Below are positions 43,042 to 54,148 of a DNA stretch of 64,000 nucleotides, piece after piece. The first letter of the stretch is position 1. Each line of letters begins with the position of its first letter. The notes beneath the pieces were generated by a model. The model was not told where the DNA came from. It worked only from the letters and a program-made list of their open reading frames with translations, and did not search any database. Made by a program: the position numbers and the translations under genes. Where the stretch lies: positions 153,072 through 217,071 of the forward strand of contig NZ_JAPFBW010000008.1 of the NCBI RefSeq assembly GCF_026153205.1, given 5' to 3'. Source of the stretch: Aquabacterium sp. A7-Y. Lineage in GTDB: Bacteria > Pseudomonadota > Gammaproteobacteria > Burkholderiales > Burkholderiaceae_C.

Positions 43042-43324
43042 CACCTGCGTGACCTGGCAGCCGCGCCGACGTCTTGCTCGCGCAGCTTTCGCCCGCCCTG
43101 GCGTCATCCGCAGCGACGGCTGCTTTCATTCCTCGGCCCGCGCCAGCAGCGGCACCGGCCGGGCCTGTTCAAGCTCAGGGACGTCGAGGACATGCGGGTC
43201 GAAGTTGTGGTCTGGCTGCACCAGGAACTCTAGAGCCAACGGTCCTGTGAAGCTTCTGCGCCCTTGTGACGCGAATGCCTCGCTCTCCGCACTCCGTGGC
43301 CGGCGACCCGCGTTCGGACGGCTT

Positions 43325-43621
43325 TCAACGCCTCGAGAGGACACCTGCCACGAGCCAATAGACGGGTATGGCGAAGAATGAGTGAAACCAGTACGACACG
43401 TTCGCATCCCCACGCTGTGTGCACAGCTTGAAAGTGTCAATGCAGACGCCATGAAGGAGGACTGTGACGAACGTGAGGACAAGCCCAAGCGCGACAGCGA
43501 TCACAAACGCCTTTCCCCACCCAGTTGGCACATGGTTCACAGCTCGGTCTGCCCCATAGAACGCCGCGGCAGCGGCGCCGAGCAGAGCAAGGGCCCACGC
43601 AATGAGAGGTGATAGGTCCAT
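43325..43621 (-). CDS. small integral membrane protein, 98 aa
   Basis: Three hydrophobic segments (about 5-25, 40-65 and 80-96): MDLSPLIAWALALLGAAAAA, then AFVIAVALGLVLTFVTVLLH, then SFFAIPVYWLVAGVLSRR. Two Cys lie between the second and third segments. Codon use is good, but the ribosome site is weak. Family not recognised. Confidence 0.65.
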   Translation of the reverse strand: MDLSPLIAWALALLGAAAAAFYGADRAVNHVPTGWGKAFVIAVALGLVLTFVTVLLHGVCIDTFKLCTQRGDANVSYWFHSFFAIPVYWLVAGVLSRR

Positions 43622-44004
43622 CTGGTTCAAGGTTCGCCTGCGAGGGCCCTGCATTCGGAACGGCTGGCTGCCAACTGGGCCAAGCGGCGCCTCCTGAGAA
43701 CCGGCCTGTTCGGCAGAACGAGCTTCACTGACTGGCCGCAGTGGCAGGCAGCTGGCCGGTACGGAGCACCTGCACCCTGCCGGCTCGAACGACGGCATCG
43801 GAGTGAACCTCCAACAGAATCCGTGCGAGCGCGAAGCCGTCCTTCGCCTCGGCCGAAGCGCTGCGGGCCGACGGCCCCTACGTCGGCGCGCATTCGGCGG
43901 CCTTCCTCCGGTCGCTTGCTGGCAACGACAGGAGGCCCGACGCGGCCCCAATGAAAAAACCCGCTAGTTGCTGCTGACACAGCGACGAGCGGGTTTCCGG
44001 TATT
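43622..44004. other. intergenic region with CHRD relic
   Basis: No intact gene. It holds the decayed CHRD fragment at 43764-43945, between the small membrane-protein gene and tRNA-fMet. Confidence 0.6.
43764..43945 (+). pseudogene. degenerate CHRD-repeat fragment
   Basis: One frame reads HLHPAGSNDGIGVNLQQNP. About 30 bases later another frame reads SAEALRADGPYVGAHSAAF. These match HLHQAPAGVNGPIAVNLEQNP and SQAEALLADGLYVNAHSAAF of the third CHRD repeat of the gene at 36569. About 40 bases of the intervening segment are deleted and the frame is broken. It is a relic of a duplicated CHRD gene. Confidence 0.8.
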
Positions 44005-44081
<77 letters not shown>

Positions 44082-44092
44082 ACAGAAGTGAG

Positions 44093-44101
44093 ACTATAGC
44101 A
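44093..44101 (-). promoter_or_regulatory. extended -10 promoter of tRNA-fMet
   Basis: TGCTATAGT on the minus strand, an extended -10 element, ends 11 bases before the mature tRNA 5' end. A clear -35 is not visible. Confidence 0.55.
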
Positions 44102-44165
44102 TATGTTCTCGTTCTCGCGCTAGCCCCTCGTCTCAAATTTTGGAAAGTGCCCGAGAGGGAGTCAA

Positions 44166-46148
44166 TCAGAGGCCTGCAGCGCCCAAAGTTTCGACAAAAC
44201 GATCGGCCGACTGGAAGCCGATGACCCGCACGGCCGTCAGCTCGCGCCCGGCAGCATCGAAGAACAGCGTACCCGGCGGGCCAAAGAGCCCGAAACGTTT
44301 CAGCAGCGCCCGGTCCTCGGCATTGTTCGCCGTCACGTCGGCCTTGAGCAGCAGCGCCTGCGAGAGCTTGGCGCGCACCCGTGGGTCGGTGAAGGTGAAG
44401 TTTTCCATCTCCTTGCACGAGACGCACCAGTCCGCATAGAAGTCCAGCATCACCGGCCGGCCGGCACTTGCCACCAGCCGGTCGAGTTCGGCGACGCTGC
44501 TGACCTTGGTGAAGGCCAGTGCCGGCAGAGGCGTGGCGGCAGCCCCGGCCTCGGTCCGCCCGGCGGTCAGGTGCTTCAGCGGCTGCCAGGGGTCGCGCCC
44601 CCCTGAGGCGGCGCCCACCAGCTGCAGCACACCCAGCACCGCCAGGACGACACCCACCCCCTTCAGCAGCTTCGCCGAGCCGCGCGCGCCGCCGTGCAGC
44701 GGGTCGAACACACGCAGGTAAACCGCGCCCACCAGCAGCAGGCTGCCCCACAGCAGCATCGCGGCCCAGCCGGGCAGCACCGGCTGCAGCATCCACAGCG
44801 CCACGGCAAGAAGCAGTGCGCCGAAGAAGTGCTTGACGTGTTCCATCCAGGCGCCGCTGCGCGGCAGCCAGCGGCCGGCCGAGGCACCGATCAGCAGCAG
44901 CGGCACGCTCATGCCGGCAGCCAGCATGAAGAGGGCCACGCCGCCGAGCACCAGGTCGCGGGTCTGGCTGATGTAGACCAGCGCACCGGCCAGCGGCGCA
45001 GCGACGCAGGGACTGACGATCAGCGCCGACAAGCCGCCCATCAGGAACACGCCCAGCAGCCGTCCGCCCGGCAGGCGGCCGGACGTCGCGGCGACCCGCT
45101 CCCGCAGGCGCGCCGGCAATTGCAGCTCGTAGAAGCCGAACATCGACAGCGACAGGACCACCAACAGCAGCGCAAAGGCACCGAGCACCCAGGGCGTCTG
45201 CAGCCAGGCCGCCAAGCCCTCCCCCGCCAGCCCGGCCGCAATGCCGAAGGCGGTGTAGACCAGCGCCATGCCCAGGGAGTAGCTGCCAGCCAGCACCAGG
45301 CCACGGCCGCGCCGTGTGCTTCGCTTGCTGCCGACCTGTCCGACGATGATCGACGACAGGATGGGCAGCATGGGCAGCACACACGGGGTCAGCGACAACA
45401 GCACGCCAGCGACGAAAAACACCACCGCGACGGTCGGCAGACGGCCGGACTGCAACGCGCTCTCGATGCCGCCGACGTCGGTGCGCGAAGCTGTGTTGAC
45501 CAGGGCCGCAGCGGAAGCGGCCGGTGCCGCACCGGGCGTCGCGGGCGATGCCGCAACGGCCTCAGGGCTCGCCGGCCCGCCAGCGGTCGTGCTGGAGGGC
45601 GGGTCGCTACGTCCCAGGACTCCCCCCAGCAAGCCGGCAACACCCGAGGACGAGGCCGGCCGAGAGGCGCTGCTGTCTTCGACCAAGGTGACCGAATTGC
45701 TGCCGCCGGCGAAGGCGACCAGGCGCACCTCGGCATGGTGCTGCATCGGGGGATAACACAGGCCGCGGTCGGCACATCCCTGGCTGGTCACGCTCAGCAG
45801 GAAGGGCCCTTGGGCCTGCTCCACCGGCAGGCGGATCACCAGGCGCCCGCGGTGGCTCTCGACGTTTTTCTTGAAGGTCTCGTCGTACTTGATCTTGCCG
45901 GGAGGAATTTGCGGCGCGCCCAGGGTCGCCGCGGGGGCCCCTTCGAACTTGAACTGCTCACGATAGAGGTAGTAGCCCTCGGCGATGTCGAAGCTCAGCT
46001 CGACGCTGCGGTCGTCGGCGGCACGCGCGGAGAACCGGAAGGCCTGCTCCGGCTCCAGAAAATCCTCTTCGGCGCCCGCTCCCCTGCTGCCGAGCAACAA
46101 CACCAAGGCCGCCATCAGCATGGCGGCCCAGCTCCAACGACCCGTCAT
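44166..46148 (-). CDS. dsbD: thiol:disulfide interchange protein DsbD
   Basis: 660 residues. A signal peptide is followed by an N-terminal periplasmic domain with Cys125/Cys131 (CADRGLCYPP) and an Ala/Pro-rich linker. The central eight-helix membrane domain has its redox Cys in TPCVLP (Cys256) and SPCVAAP. The C-terminal thioredoxin-like domain carries WCVSCK. Electrons pass from cytoplasmic thioredoxin across the membrane to periplasmic DsbC/DsbG or cytochrome-maturation partners. AAGGAG lies eight bases before the ATG. It starts five bases after cutA ends, as in many proteobacteria. Confidence 0.97.
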   Translation of the reverse strand: MTGRWSWAAMLMAALVLLLGSRGAGAEEDFLEPEQAFRFSARAADDRSVELSFDIAEGYYLYREQFKFEGAPAATLGAPQIPPGKIKYDETFKKNVESHRGRLVIRLPVEQAQGPFLLSVTSQGCADRGLCYPPMQHHAEVRLVAFAGGSNSVTLVEDSSASRPASSSGVAGLLGGVLGRSDPPSSTTAGGPASPEAVAASPATPGAAPAASAAALVNTASRTDVGGIESALQSGRLPTVAVVFFVAGVLLSLTPCVLPMLPILSSIIVGQVGSKRSTRRGRGLVLAGSYSLGMALVYTAFGIAAGLAGEGLAAWLQTPWVLGAFALLLVVLSLSMFGFYELQLPARLRERVAATSGRLPGGRLLGVFLMGGLSALIVSPCVAAPLAGALVYISQTRDLVLGGVALFMLAAGMSVPLLLIGASAGRWLPRSGAWMEHVKHFFGALLLAVALWMLQPVLPGWAAMLLWGSLLLVGAVYLRVFDPLHGGARGSAKLLKGVGVVLAVLGVLQLVGAASGGRDPWQPLKHLTAGRTEAGAAATPLPALAFTKVSSVAELDRLVASAGRPVMLDFYADWCVSCKEMENFTFTDPRVRAKLSQALLLKADVTANNAEDRALLKRFGLFGPPGTLFFDAAGRELTAVRVIGFQSADRFVETLGAAGL

Positions 46149-46153
46149 CGAAC

Positions 46154-46510
46154 TCACTCCTTGTCTGTCTCTCTGACCAGCCATTGCAGATACGGTTCCA
46201 GGCCGTCCTGCGGGCCGAGCGCCAGCAGCTCGGGCACCTCGTAGGGATGCAGATCCGGCAGCGCCTGCTTCAGCGCGGGCCAGCGCGCAGCACTGGTCTT
46301 GAGCACGAGCAGCCACTCACGTGCTTCTTCGATGCGGCCTTGCCACCAGTACATCGAGCTCACGCCGGGCACGATGTTGACACAGGCGACCAGGCGCGCC
46401 TCCAGCAGCCGGCGCGCGAGGTCGCGAGCGCGGGTTTCGTCGTCCACGGTCGTCAGGGCGATACGCACCTCGGCCGCGCCGGTGTTCGCAGAAGGCAGGG
46501 TTGGGGTCAT
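46154..46510 (-). CDS. cutA: divalent-cation tolerance protein CutA
   Basis: 118 residues with CutA1 signatures: LLEARLVACVNIVPGVSSMYWW near the centre and HPYEVPELLAL near the end. It forms a ferredoxin-like trimer. CutA1 is linked to copper tolerance, though its molecular role is unsettled. It is adjacent to dsbD, the conserved pairing in proteobacteria. Confidence 0.96.
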   Translation of the reverse strand: MTPTLPSANTGAAEVRIALTTVDDETRARDLARRLLEARLVACVNIVPGVSSMYWWQGRIEEAREWLLVLKTSAARWPALKQALPDLHPYEVPELLALGPQDGLEPYLQWLVRETDKE

Positions 46511-46520
46511 CGCCTCGGCT

Positions 46521-47306
46521 TCACTTGAAAAAGCGGCGCCGCGTCAACACCAGCGCCAGGTAGTAGCCGACCACCGCATAGCCCACCAGCACCGCCAGCG
46601 GCCGCAGCAGTTCGGGCGGCATCTGGCCGATCACGAGCGGACGCACCACCTCGACGGCCGAGGCCAGCGGCAGTGCCTGCGCGATCGCCTGCAGCCAGTC
46701 GGGCAGCTGCTCCAGCGGAAAGTAGATGCCGGACAGGAAAGTCATCGGCGTCAGCACCAGGGTGAAGTAGTAGGTGAAGAAGTCGTAGCCCTTGGCCAGC
46801 GCGTTGAAGACCAGCGCGATGGACGAGAAAGTGATGCCCACCAGGAACAACACCGGCAGGGCCAGCAGCAGGGTCGGTGCGCGGCTGATGTTCAGTGCGG
46901 CCAGCACGATTGCGATGGCGGTCGCCGAGAACAGCGCCTTCATCGCGGCCCACAGCATTTCGGCCAGCACGATGTCGTCCAGCGCCACCGGGGCGTTCAT
47001 GATGCCGTCCCAGGTCTTCTGCACGTGCATGCGTGAAAAGGCCGAGTACAGCGCCTCGAAGGACGCGGCGTTCATCGCACTCATGCAGATGCTGCCGGAG
47101 GCCAGGAAAAGAATGTAGGGCAAGCCCTGCACCTCGCCGACCAGCGCACCCAGGCCGTAGCCGAAGGCCACCAGGATGATCAGCGGCTCGGCGATGTTGC
47201 CGATCAGGCTGGGGATCGCGAGTTTGCGCCAGACCAGCAGATTGCGCTGGACCACCGGCCAGACACGGGGTGACAGGCGCGGGGCGGCATACAGCGAAGT
47301 GAGCAT
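46521..47306 (-). CDS. ABC-2 type transporter permease (NodJ-like)
   Basis: 261 residues with six hydrophobic segments and an ABC-2 membrane domain (AEPLIILVAFGYGLGALVG; FFTYYFTLVLTPMTFLSGIYFPLEQLP). It pairs with the ATPase gene 20 bases upstream. The NodJ group exports lipo-oligosaccharides in rhizobia; in non-rhizobial Burkholderiales the cargo is unknown. AGGAG precedes the ATG. Confidence 0.92.
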   Translation of the reverse strand: MLTSLYAAPRLSPRVWPVVQRNLLVWRKLAIPSLIGNIAEPLIILVAFGYGLGALVGEVQGLPYILFLASGSICMSAMNAASFEALYSAFSRMHVQKTWDGIMNAPVALDDIVLAEMLWAAMKALFSATAIAIVLAALNISRAPTLLLALPVLFLVGITFSSIALVFNALAKGYDFFTYYFTLVLTPMTFLSGIYFPLEQLPDWLQAIAQALPLASAVEVVRPLVIGQMPPELLRPLAVLVGYAVVGYYLALVLTRRRFFK

Positions 47307-47326
47307 GGTGGGCTCCTGGGGTGGGG

Positions 47327-48256
<930 letters not shown>

Positions 48257-48323
48257 GAGAGCCAGTGTGCCAAACGACCGCGTACTTGTCGTGTCCACCC
48301 AGGGGGGCGATGCACACCCGAAA

Positions 48324-48353
48324 CACAAAGGCCAGCGCGAGGCTGGCCTTGTG
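48324..48353 (-). terminator. terminator of the spc/alpha ribosomal operon
   Basis: The stem pairs GGCCAGC with GCTGGCC, extended by AA/TT and CAC/GTG with a bulge. Read on the minus strand it ends in TTTGTGTTT. It is 45 bases past the rplQ stop. Confidence 0.75.
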
Positions 48354-48397
48354 GGGGACATGCCCGCCGGCAGGCGGCGGACAGGTGGAGCGCCGCC

Positions 48398-48796
48398 TTA
48401 CTCGGCGGCGGCTTCCGCGGGAGCGGCTTCGCTCAGCTCGGGGCGGTCCACCAGCTCGACGAAGGCCATCGGCGCGTTGTCGCCAACGCGGAAGCCCATC
48501 TTCAGGATGCGGGTGTAGCCGCCCGGACGGGCGTTGTAACGCGGGCCCAGCACGTCGAACAGCTTCACGACGTTCTCGCGGTTGCGCAGGCGGGAGAAAG
48601 CCAGACGCTTGTTGGCGACGGTCGGCTCTTTGCCCAGGGTGATCAGCGGCTCGACGACGCGACGCAGTTCCTTGGCCTTGGGCAGCGTGGTCTTGATGGC
48701 CTCGTGCTCGATGAGCGAGTTGGCCATGTTGCGGAGCATCGCCAGGCGGTGCTCGGAGGTGCGGTTCAGTTTGCGAAGGCCGTTACGGTGGCGCAT
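48398..48796 (-). CDS. rplQ: 50S ribosomal protein L17
   Basis: 132 residues starting [20 protein letters not shown], the L17 signature, with the [18 protein letters not shown] block and an acidic Ala/Glu tail. It binds 23S rRNA domains near the exit tunnel. Last gene of the alpha operon, after rpoA. Confidence 0.98.
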   Translation of the reverse strand: MRHRNGLRKLNRTSEHRLAMLRNMANSLIEHEAIKTTLPKAKELRRVVEPLITLGKEPTVANKRLAFSRLRNRENVVKLFDVLGPRYNARPGGYTRILKMGFRVGDNAPMAFVELVDRPELSEAAPAEAAAE

Positions 48797-48922
48797 GGTG
48801 CTTTCCTTTCTTTATTGAACCCCGGCCGTGTCAGGTACCGGGGGTTGCACAACGCTCCGTCCGAGGCCGGAGCGACGGGGCGGGCGCCTGCGGCGCCCTG
48901 CCCCGATTTTTTCTTTCAGGGC

Positions 48923-49909
48923 TTAACGCTTGTCCAGGCCGGACGGCGGCCAGTTCTCCAGGCGCACGCCCAGCGTCAGGCCACGGGAAGCGAGAACTTC
49001 CTTGATCTCGTTGAGCGACTTGCGGCCCAGGTTCGGCGTCTTCAGCAGCTCGGTCTCGGTGCGCTGGATCAGGTCGCCGATGTAGTAGATGTTCTCAGCC
49101 TTCAGGCAGTTGGCCGAGCGCACCGTCAGCTCCAGCTCGTCGACCGGGCGCAGCAGGATCGGGTCGAACTGCTGGCTGCGCTGCGCCGGCTGGTCGAAGG
49201 CGGCGATCTCGCTGCCTTCCAGCTGGGCGAACACGGCCAGCTGTTCCACCAGGATCTTGGCCGAGGCGCGAATTGCTTCCTCGGGCGAGATGGCGCCGTT
49301 GGTCTCGATCTCCATCACCAGCTTGTCCAGATCGGTGCGCTGCTCGACGCGAGCGCTCTCGACGGTGTAGCTGACGCGCTTGACCGGCGAGAACGAGGCG
49401 TCCAGCACGATGCGGCCGATGGACTTGGTCGGTTCGTCGCCGAAGCGGCGCAGGTTGCCCGGCACGTAGCCGCGGCCCTTCTCGACCTTGATCTGCATGT
49501 CGAGCTTGCCGCCTTGCGACAGGTGAGCGATCACGTGATCAGGGTTGATGATCTCCACGTCGTGCGGTGTCTGGATGTCGCCGGCCGTGACCGGGCCTTC
49601 GCCTTCCTTGCGCAGCACCAGCGTGACTTCCTCGCGGTTGTGGAGGCGGAACACCACACCCTTGAGGTTCAGCATGATGTGAACGACGTCTTCCTGCACG
49701 CCGTCGATCGTCGAGTACTCGTGCAGCACGCCGGCGATCGTCACTTCGGTGGGCGCGTAGCCGACCATGGACGACAGCAGCACGCGGCGCAGTGCGTTGC
49801 CCAGCGTGTGGCCATAGCCGCGCTCGAAGGGCTCGAGCGTGACCTTCGCGCGGTGCCCGCCCAGGGGCTCCACGTTGATGGCTTTGGGTTTGAGCAAATT
49901 GGTTTGCAT
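48923..49909 (-). CDS. rpoA: RNA polymerase alpha subunit
   Basis: 328 residues. The N-terminal assembly domain (about 1-230) has [21 protein letters not shown] split by turns. A linker leads to the C-terminal domain (about 250-320; [19 protein letters not shown] and [21 protein letters not shown]) that contacts UP elements and activators. Standard betaproteobacterial length. AGGAAGACC precedes the ATG. Confidence 0.99.
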   Translation of the reverse strand: MQTNLLKPKAINVEPLGGHRAKVTLEPFERGYGHTLGNALRRVLLSSMVGYAPTEVTIAGVLHEYSTIDGVQEDVVHIMLNLKGVVFRLHNREEVTLVLRKEGEGPVTAGDIQTPHDVEIINPDHVIAHLSQGGKLDMQIKVEKGRGYVPGNLRRFGDEPTKSIGRIVLDASFSPVKRVSYTVESARVEQRTDLDKLVMEIETNGAISPEEAIRASAKILVEQLAVFAQLEGSEIAAFDQPAQRSQQFDPILLRPVDELELTVRSANCLKAENIYYIGDLIQRTETELLKTPNLGRKSLNEIKEVLASRGLTLGVRLENWPPSGLDKR

Positions 49910-50060
49910 GAGGTCTTCCTGTCAATACCCTCGGCTCGTTACACCGATAAGGCTGATGGACCACCCGGGGGGCACGGCTGCCCCTCCAGGGCCGGAACAT
50001 GGCAAAACCCGCCCACGCACGGCAGCGTGCCGGGCGTTTGCGGGTTTCGGCAGAAGCGAA

Positions 50061-50684
50061 TCAACGCGAGTACAACTCGACGATCAGCGATTCGTTGATC
50101 TCGGCGCCGAATTCGTCGCGGTCCGGGGCCTTCTTGAAGACACCTTCCAGCTTGGCACCGTCGACCTGCACCCAGCCCGGCAGGCCGATGGAGTCGGCCA
50201 GCTTGAACGCGTCCTGGATGCGCAGCTGCTTCTTGGCCTTCTCGCGCACCGCCACCACGTCACCGGCCTTCACCAGGTAGGACGGGATGTTGACGACTTC
50301 GCCGTTGACCGTGATGCCCTTGTGGCTGACCAGCTGACGCGCTTCAGCGCGGGTCGAGCCGAAGCCCATGCGGTAGACCACGTTGTCCAGGCGCGACTCG
50401 AGAATGAGCAGGAGGTTCGCGCCGGTGTTGCCGCGGCGACGCTCGGCCTCGGCGAAATAGCGGCGGAACTGGCGCTCCAGCACGCCGTACATGCGCTTGA
50501 CCTTCTGCTTCTCGCGCAGCTGCAGACCGAAGTCGGAGGTGCGGGAGCCGGAGGTGCGGCCGTGCTGGCCCGGTTTGGATTCGAACTTGGCCTTGTCCCC
50601 GATGGCGCGGCGGGCGCTCTTCAGGTAGAGGTCGGTGCCTTCACGGCGGGAGAGTTTGGCCTTCGGGCCGAGGTAGCGTGCCAC
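50061..50684 (-). CDS. rpsD: 30S ribosomal protein S4
   Basis: 207 residues. The N-terminus [20 protein letters not shown] and an S4 RNA-binding domain ([20 protein letters not shown]) are clear. It starts with GTG at 50684. S4 nucleates 16S rRNA assembly and in many bacteria represses the alpha operon. A hairpin lies just upstream at 50795-50825. Confidence 0.98.
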   Translation of the reverse strand: MARYLGPKAKLSRREGTDLYLKSARRAIGDKAKFESKPGQHGRTSGSRTSDFGLQLREKQKVKRMYGVLERQFRRYFAEAERRRGNTGANLLLILESRLDNVVYRMGFGSTRAEARQLVSHKGITVNGEVVNIPSYLVKAGDVVAVREKAKKQLRIQDAFKLADSIGLPGWVQVDGAKLEGVFKKAPDRDEFGAEINESLIVELYSR

Positions 50685-50794
50685 TTGAGTGTGTCCTCTG
50701 CAATCTGACGTGTCCGGGGCCGGGGCCGCTGGTCACGCGAGTCTGACGCTGGTGAAAGAGTTCTTCGAGCGCAGACGGTGGGCTTCAACGAAAC

Positions 50795-50825
50795 CGCCGG
50801 CCCGGGGTTTACACACCGGCCGGCG
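50795..50825 (-). promoter_or_regulatory. hairpin in the rpsK-rpsD gap
   Basis: An 8-bp perfect stem, CGCCGGCC/GGCCGGCG, with a 15-base loop in the 164-base gap before rpsD. There is no U-tract. It could be a translational control structure or a processing/stability hairpin. Confidence 0.4.
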
Positions 50826-50848
50826 AACCAAAAGCTTCGAATTGTAGC

Positions 50849-51253
50849 TTAGATACGGCGGCGCTTCTGGGGGCGGCAGCCGTTGTGCGGGATCGGCGTG
50901 ACGTCCGAGATCATGTTGATCCGGATGCCCAGCGCGGCCAGCGCGCGCACCGAGGACTCGCGACCGGGGCCGGGGCCCTTGATCTCGACGTCCAGGTTCT
51001 TGATGCCCTGCTCCTGAGCCGCACGGCCCGCCACTTCCGCAGCCACCTGGGCGGCGAACGGGGTGGACTTGCGCGAGCCCTTGAAGCCTTGGCCACCGCT
51101 CGAAGCCCAGGACAGCGCGTTGCCCTGGCGGTCGGTGATGGTGATGATGGTGTTGTTGAACGACGCGTGGACGTGGGCGATGCCGTCCGCAATGTTCTTG
51201 CGGACCTTCTTGCTCACGCGGCGAGCCGCGTTGTTCGCAGGTGCTTTAGCCAT
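50849..51253 (-). CDS. rpsK: 30S ribosomal protein S11
   Basis: 134 residues. [21 protein letters not shown] and the C-terminal [18 protein letters not shown] are diagnostic of S11, which sits on the platform of the 30S subunit near the mRNA exit. It lies between rpsM and rpsD. Confidence 0.98.
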   Translation of the reverse strand: MAKAPANNAARRVSKKVRKNIADGIAHVHASFNNTIITITDRQGNALSWASSGGQGFKGSRKSTPFAAQVAAEVAGRAAQEQGIKNLDVEIKGPGPGRESSVRALAALGIRINMISDVTPIPHNGCRPQKRRRI

Positions 51254-51286
51254 GGTGACCTTCTTTCAATCAGCTAGTGCGTCGGC

Positions 51287-51652
51287 TTATTTCTTTTGCG
51301 CCACGCCGGACTTGCGCGGACCCTTGCGGGTGCGGGCGTTCGTGCGGGTGCGCTGGCCGCGCATCGGCAGGCCGCGGCGGTGACGGAAACCACGGTAGCA
51401 ACCCAGGTCCATCAGACGCTTGATGTTCATCGTGGTTTCACGACGCAGATCGCCTTCGATGGTCAGGCGGCCGACTTCTTCACGGATCTTTTCCAGATCG
51501 GTGTCGGTCAGGTCCTTGATCTTCTTGCTGCGTTCAATGCCGCAGGCATCGCAGATCTTCTGCGCCGTGGTGCGACCGATCCCGTAGATCGAGGTCAGAC
51601 CGATTTCCGCGTGCTTCTGGGGCGGAATGTTGATACCAGCAATACGTGCCAT
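51287..51652 (-). CDS. rpsM: 30S ribosomal protein S13
   Basis: 121 residues. [20 protein letters not shown] at the start, the helix-two-turn-helix [17 protein letters not shown] segment, and [20 protein letters not shown] at the tail identify S13, which bridges to the 50S subunit and contacts P-site tRNA. Confidence 0.98.
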   Translation of the reverse strand: MARIAGINIPPQKHAEIGLTSIYGIGRTTAQKICDACGIERSKKIKDLTDTDLEKIREEVGRLTIEGDLRRETTMNIKRLMDLGCYRGFRHRRGLPMRGQRTRTNARTRKGPRKSGVAQKK

Positions 51653-51696
51653 GGGGTCCTCTAATTCGCGTTCATCAAGGCGATCGGGTCAGCCGA

Positions 51697-51810
51697 TCAG
51701 CCCTGGCGTTGCTTGTGACGGGGGTCGGTGCAAATCACGCGAACCACGCCATTGCGACGGATGATCTTGCAATTGCGGCAGATCTTTTTAACGGATGCCG
51801 AAACTTTCAT
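51697..51810 (-). CDS. rpmJ: 50S ribosomal protein L36
   Basis: A 37-residue gene reading [20 protein letters not shown] then [13 protein letters not shown]. It has the C-x2-C...C...H zinc-ribbon pattern of the zinc-containing L36 form. It lies between infA and rpsM, the usual place. Confidence 0.97.
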   Translation of the reverse strand: MKVSASVKKICRNCKIIRRNGVVRVICTDPRHKQRQG

Positions 51811-51897
51811 GGTCTTCTCCTTGACCTGTTGTGTTGCTCGCTACACCGACCTGCCGGCCTGATGAACGCTCTAGAAATTCCGGGTGGTAAGGCTTGC

Positions 51898-52116
51898 TCA
51901 CTTCGCCCGGAACACGATGCGAGCTCGACTCAAATCGTAGGGCGTCAGTTCGACGGTCACCTTGTCGCCGGGGAGGATGCGGATGTAGTGCATGCGCATC
52001 TTGCCGGAGATGTGACCGAGCACGACGTGCCCGTTTTCCAACTTCACGCGAAACGTTGCGTTGGGCAAGTTCTCGAGGATCTCGCCCTGCATCTGAATGA
52101 CGTCGTCTTTCGCCAT
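51898..52116 (-). CDS. infA: translation initiation factor IF-1
   Basis: 72 residues, a single OB fold: [20 protein letters not shown] and [24 protein letters not shown]-1 blocks the A site during initiation. The position between secY and rpmJ in the ribosomal cluster is typical of betaproteobacteria. Confidence 0.98.
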   Translation of the reverse strand: MAKDDVIQMQGEILENLPNATFRVKLENGHVVLGHISGKMRMHYIRILPGDKVTVELTPYDLSRARIVFRAK

Positions 52117-52152
52117 TGCGCCCTTCGTCCGTTTCGCGTTTAGGCCTGCGTC

Positions 52153-53463
52153 TCAGCCAGCCTTGAAATTTGCCTTCTTCAGCAGCGACTCGTACTGCTG
52201 GGACATCACGTACGACTGCACCTGCGCCCAGAAGTCCATCGTCACCACCACAATGATCAGCAGCGAGGTCCCACCGAAGTAGAACGGCACGTTGTACTTC
52301 AGGATCAGGAACTCCGGCAGCAGACAGACTGCGGTGATATAGATCGCACCGGCCAGCGTCAGCCGCGCCAGGATGCGGTCGATGTAGCGTGCCGTCTGTT
52401 CGCCCGGCCGGATGCCCGGAATGAACGCGCCGCTCTTCTTCAGGTTGTCTGCCGTCTCGCGGCTGTTGAACACCAGCGCGGTATAGAAGAAGCAGAAGAA
52501 GACGATCGCAGCGGCGTACAGCAGCACGTACACGGGCTGGCCCGGGTGCAGCGCGTCGGCGATGTTCTTGAGCCAGCGCAGGCTGTCGCCCGTGCTGAAC
52601 CAGCTCACCACCGTCGCCGGCAGCAGGATGATCGAGGACGCGAAGATCGGCGGGATCACGCCGGCCATGTTCAGCTTCAGCGGAAGGTGCGAGGACTGGC
52701 CCCCGTAGACCTTGTTGCCCACTTGGCGCTTCGCGTAATTGACCAGGATCTTGCGCTGACCCCGCTCCACGAACACCACGAAGTAGGTCACCAGGCCCAC
52801 CAGCGCAATGATCACCAGCGCAGCGAAGGCACTCATCGCGCCGGTACGAACCAGCTCGAAGAAGCCGCCGATGGCGCCCGGCAGACCGGCCGCGATCCCA
52901 CCGAAGATGAGGATCGAGATGCCGTTGCCCAGGCCACGCTCGGTGATCTGCTCACCCAGCCACATCAGGAACATCGTGCCGGCCGTCAGGCTGATCACCG
53001 CGGTCATGCGGAAACCAAACCCGGGATTCAGCACCAGCCCCTGCGAGCTTTCCAGGGCCACCGCGATCGACAGCGACTGGAACAGCGCCAGACCCAGAGT
53101 GCCGTAACGCGTGTACTGGGTGATCTTGCGACGCCCCGCCTCGCCTTCCTTCTTCAGCTGCTCGAGCGAAGGCACCACATAGCCCATCAGCTGCATGATG
53201 ATCGATGCAGAGATGTAGGGCATGATGCCGAGCGCGAACACCGTGAAGCGCGAAAGCGCACCGCCGGAGAACATGTTGAACAGGCTCAGGATGCCGCCTT
53301 GCTGCCCCTTGAAGAGCTGCTGCAGCTGCCCGGGGTCGATGCCCGGCACCGGGATGTGGGCGCCGATGCGGTAGACCACGAGCGCCATGACCAGGAACAC
53401 GAGACGGCGACGCAGGTCGCCGAACTTCCCGGTCTTGGCCAGCTGGGTTGCGTTGGTTGCCAC
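52153..53463 (-). CDS. secY: preprotein translocase subunit SecY
   Basis: 436 residues with ten membrane helices. The plug/TM2 region is [20 protein letters not shown], and [19 protein letters not shown] lies in the cytoplasmic C5 loop region. It forms the protein-conducting channel with SecE and SecG. It starts with GTG. It lies between rplO and infA. Confidence 0.98.
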   Translation of the reverse strand: MATNATQLAKTGKFGDLRRRLVFLVMALVVYRIGAHIPVPGIDPGQLQQLFKGQQGGILSLFNMFSGGALSRFTVFALGIMPYISASIIMQLMGYVVPSLEQLKKEGEAGRRKITQYTRYGTLGLALFQSLSIAVALESSQGLVLNPGFGFRMTAVISLTAGTMFLMWLGEQITERGLGNGISILIFGGIAAGLPGAIGGFFELVRTGAMSAFAALVIIALVGLVTYFVVFVERGQRKILVNYAKRQVGNKVYGGQSSHLPLKLNMAGVIPPIFASSIILLPATVVSWFSTGDSLRWLKNIADALHPGQPVYVLLYAAAIVFFCFFYTALVFNSRETADNLKKSGAFIPGIRPGEQTARYIDRILARLTLAGAIYITAVCLLPEFLILKYNVPFYFGGTSLLIIVVVTMDFWAQVQSYVMSQQYESLLKKANFKAG

Positions 53464-53495
53464 TGCTTGCTTGTCCTAGAGCCTGTTGCCTGCCG

Positions 53496-53930
53496 TCACT
53501 CGGCCAGGGAACCGCCGGCCGCCTCGATGGCTGCCTTGGCACCTGCCGTCGCACCGATACCCTTGAGGGCGACCTTCTTCGTCAGCTGACCAGCGGCGAT
53601 CACCTTGACGTTCTTGGCCAGCTCAGGGACCAGGCCCGCTTGCTTCAGCGCCAGCAGGTCGACTTCCGCAGCATCCAGGCGTTCGAGGTCCGACAGGCGG
53701 ATCTCGGCGTTGAACTTCAGCGACTGCGACTTGAAGCCACGCTTGGGCAGGCGGCGCTGCAGCGGCATCTGGCCGCCTTCGAAACCGACCTTGTGATAGC
53801 CACCGGCACGCGACTTCTGACCCTTGTGACCGCGACCAGCGGTCTTGCCCAGACCAGAACCGATACCCCGGCCCACGCGGCGCTTGGCGTGCTTGGCGCC
53901 AGCTGCCGGCTTGATGGTATTGAGTTGCAT
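53496..53930 (-). CDS. rplO: 50S ribosomal protein L15
   Basis: 144 residues. The Gly/Arg/Lys-rich N-terminus ([40 protein letters not shown]) is followed by a globular C-terminal domain. It is placed between rpmD and secY. Confidence 0.98.
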   Translation of the reverse strand: MQLNTIKPAAGAKHAKRRVGRGIGSGLGKTAGRGHKGQKSRAGGYHKVGFEGGQMPLQRRLPKRGFKSQSLKFNAEIRLSDLERLDAAEVDLLALKQAGLVPELAKNVKVIAAGQLTKKVALKGIGATAGAKAAIEAAGGSLAE

Positions 53931-53946
53931 CTTGTCCTCAGCCGCT

Positions 53947-54132
53947 TCAGAGCACCTGAACCAGGTAGCTCACCTTGTTGATCATGCCGCGCACCGCGGG
54001 GGTGTCTTCCAGCACGGACTCGCTGTTCAGGCGGCGCAGGCCCAGGCCACGCACGGTGGCGCGGTGGTCGGCACGGGTGCCGATCGGGCTGCGGACCAGC
54101 TTGACCTTCAGGGTTTTCTTCAAATCAACCAT
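53947..54132 (-). CDS. rpmD: 50S ribosomal protein L30
   Basis: 61 residues, [20 protein letters not shown] and [20 protein letters not shown], the standard short bacterial L30. Between rpsE and rplO. Confidence 0.97.
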   Translation of the reverse strand: MVDLKKTLKVKLVRSPIGTRADHRATVRGLGLRRLNSESVLEDTPAVRGMINKVSYLVQVL

Positions 54133-54148
54133 GATTTGGCTCCTGCGC

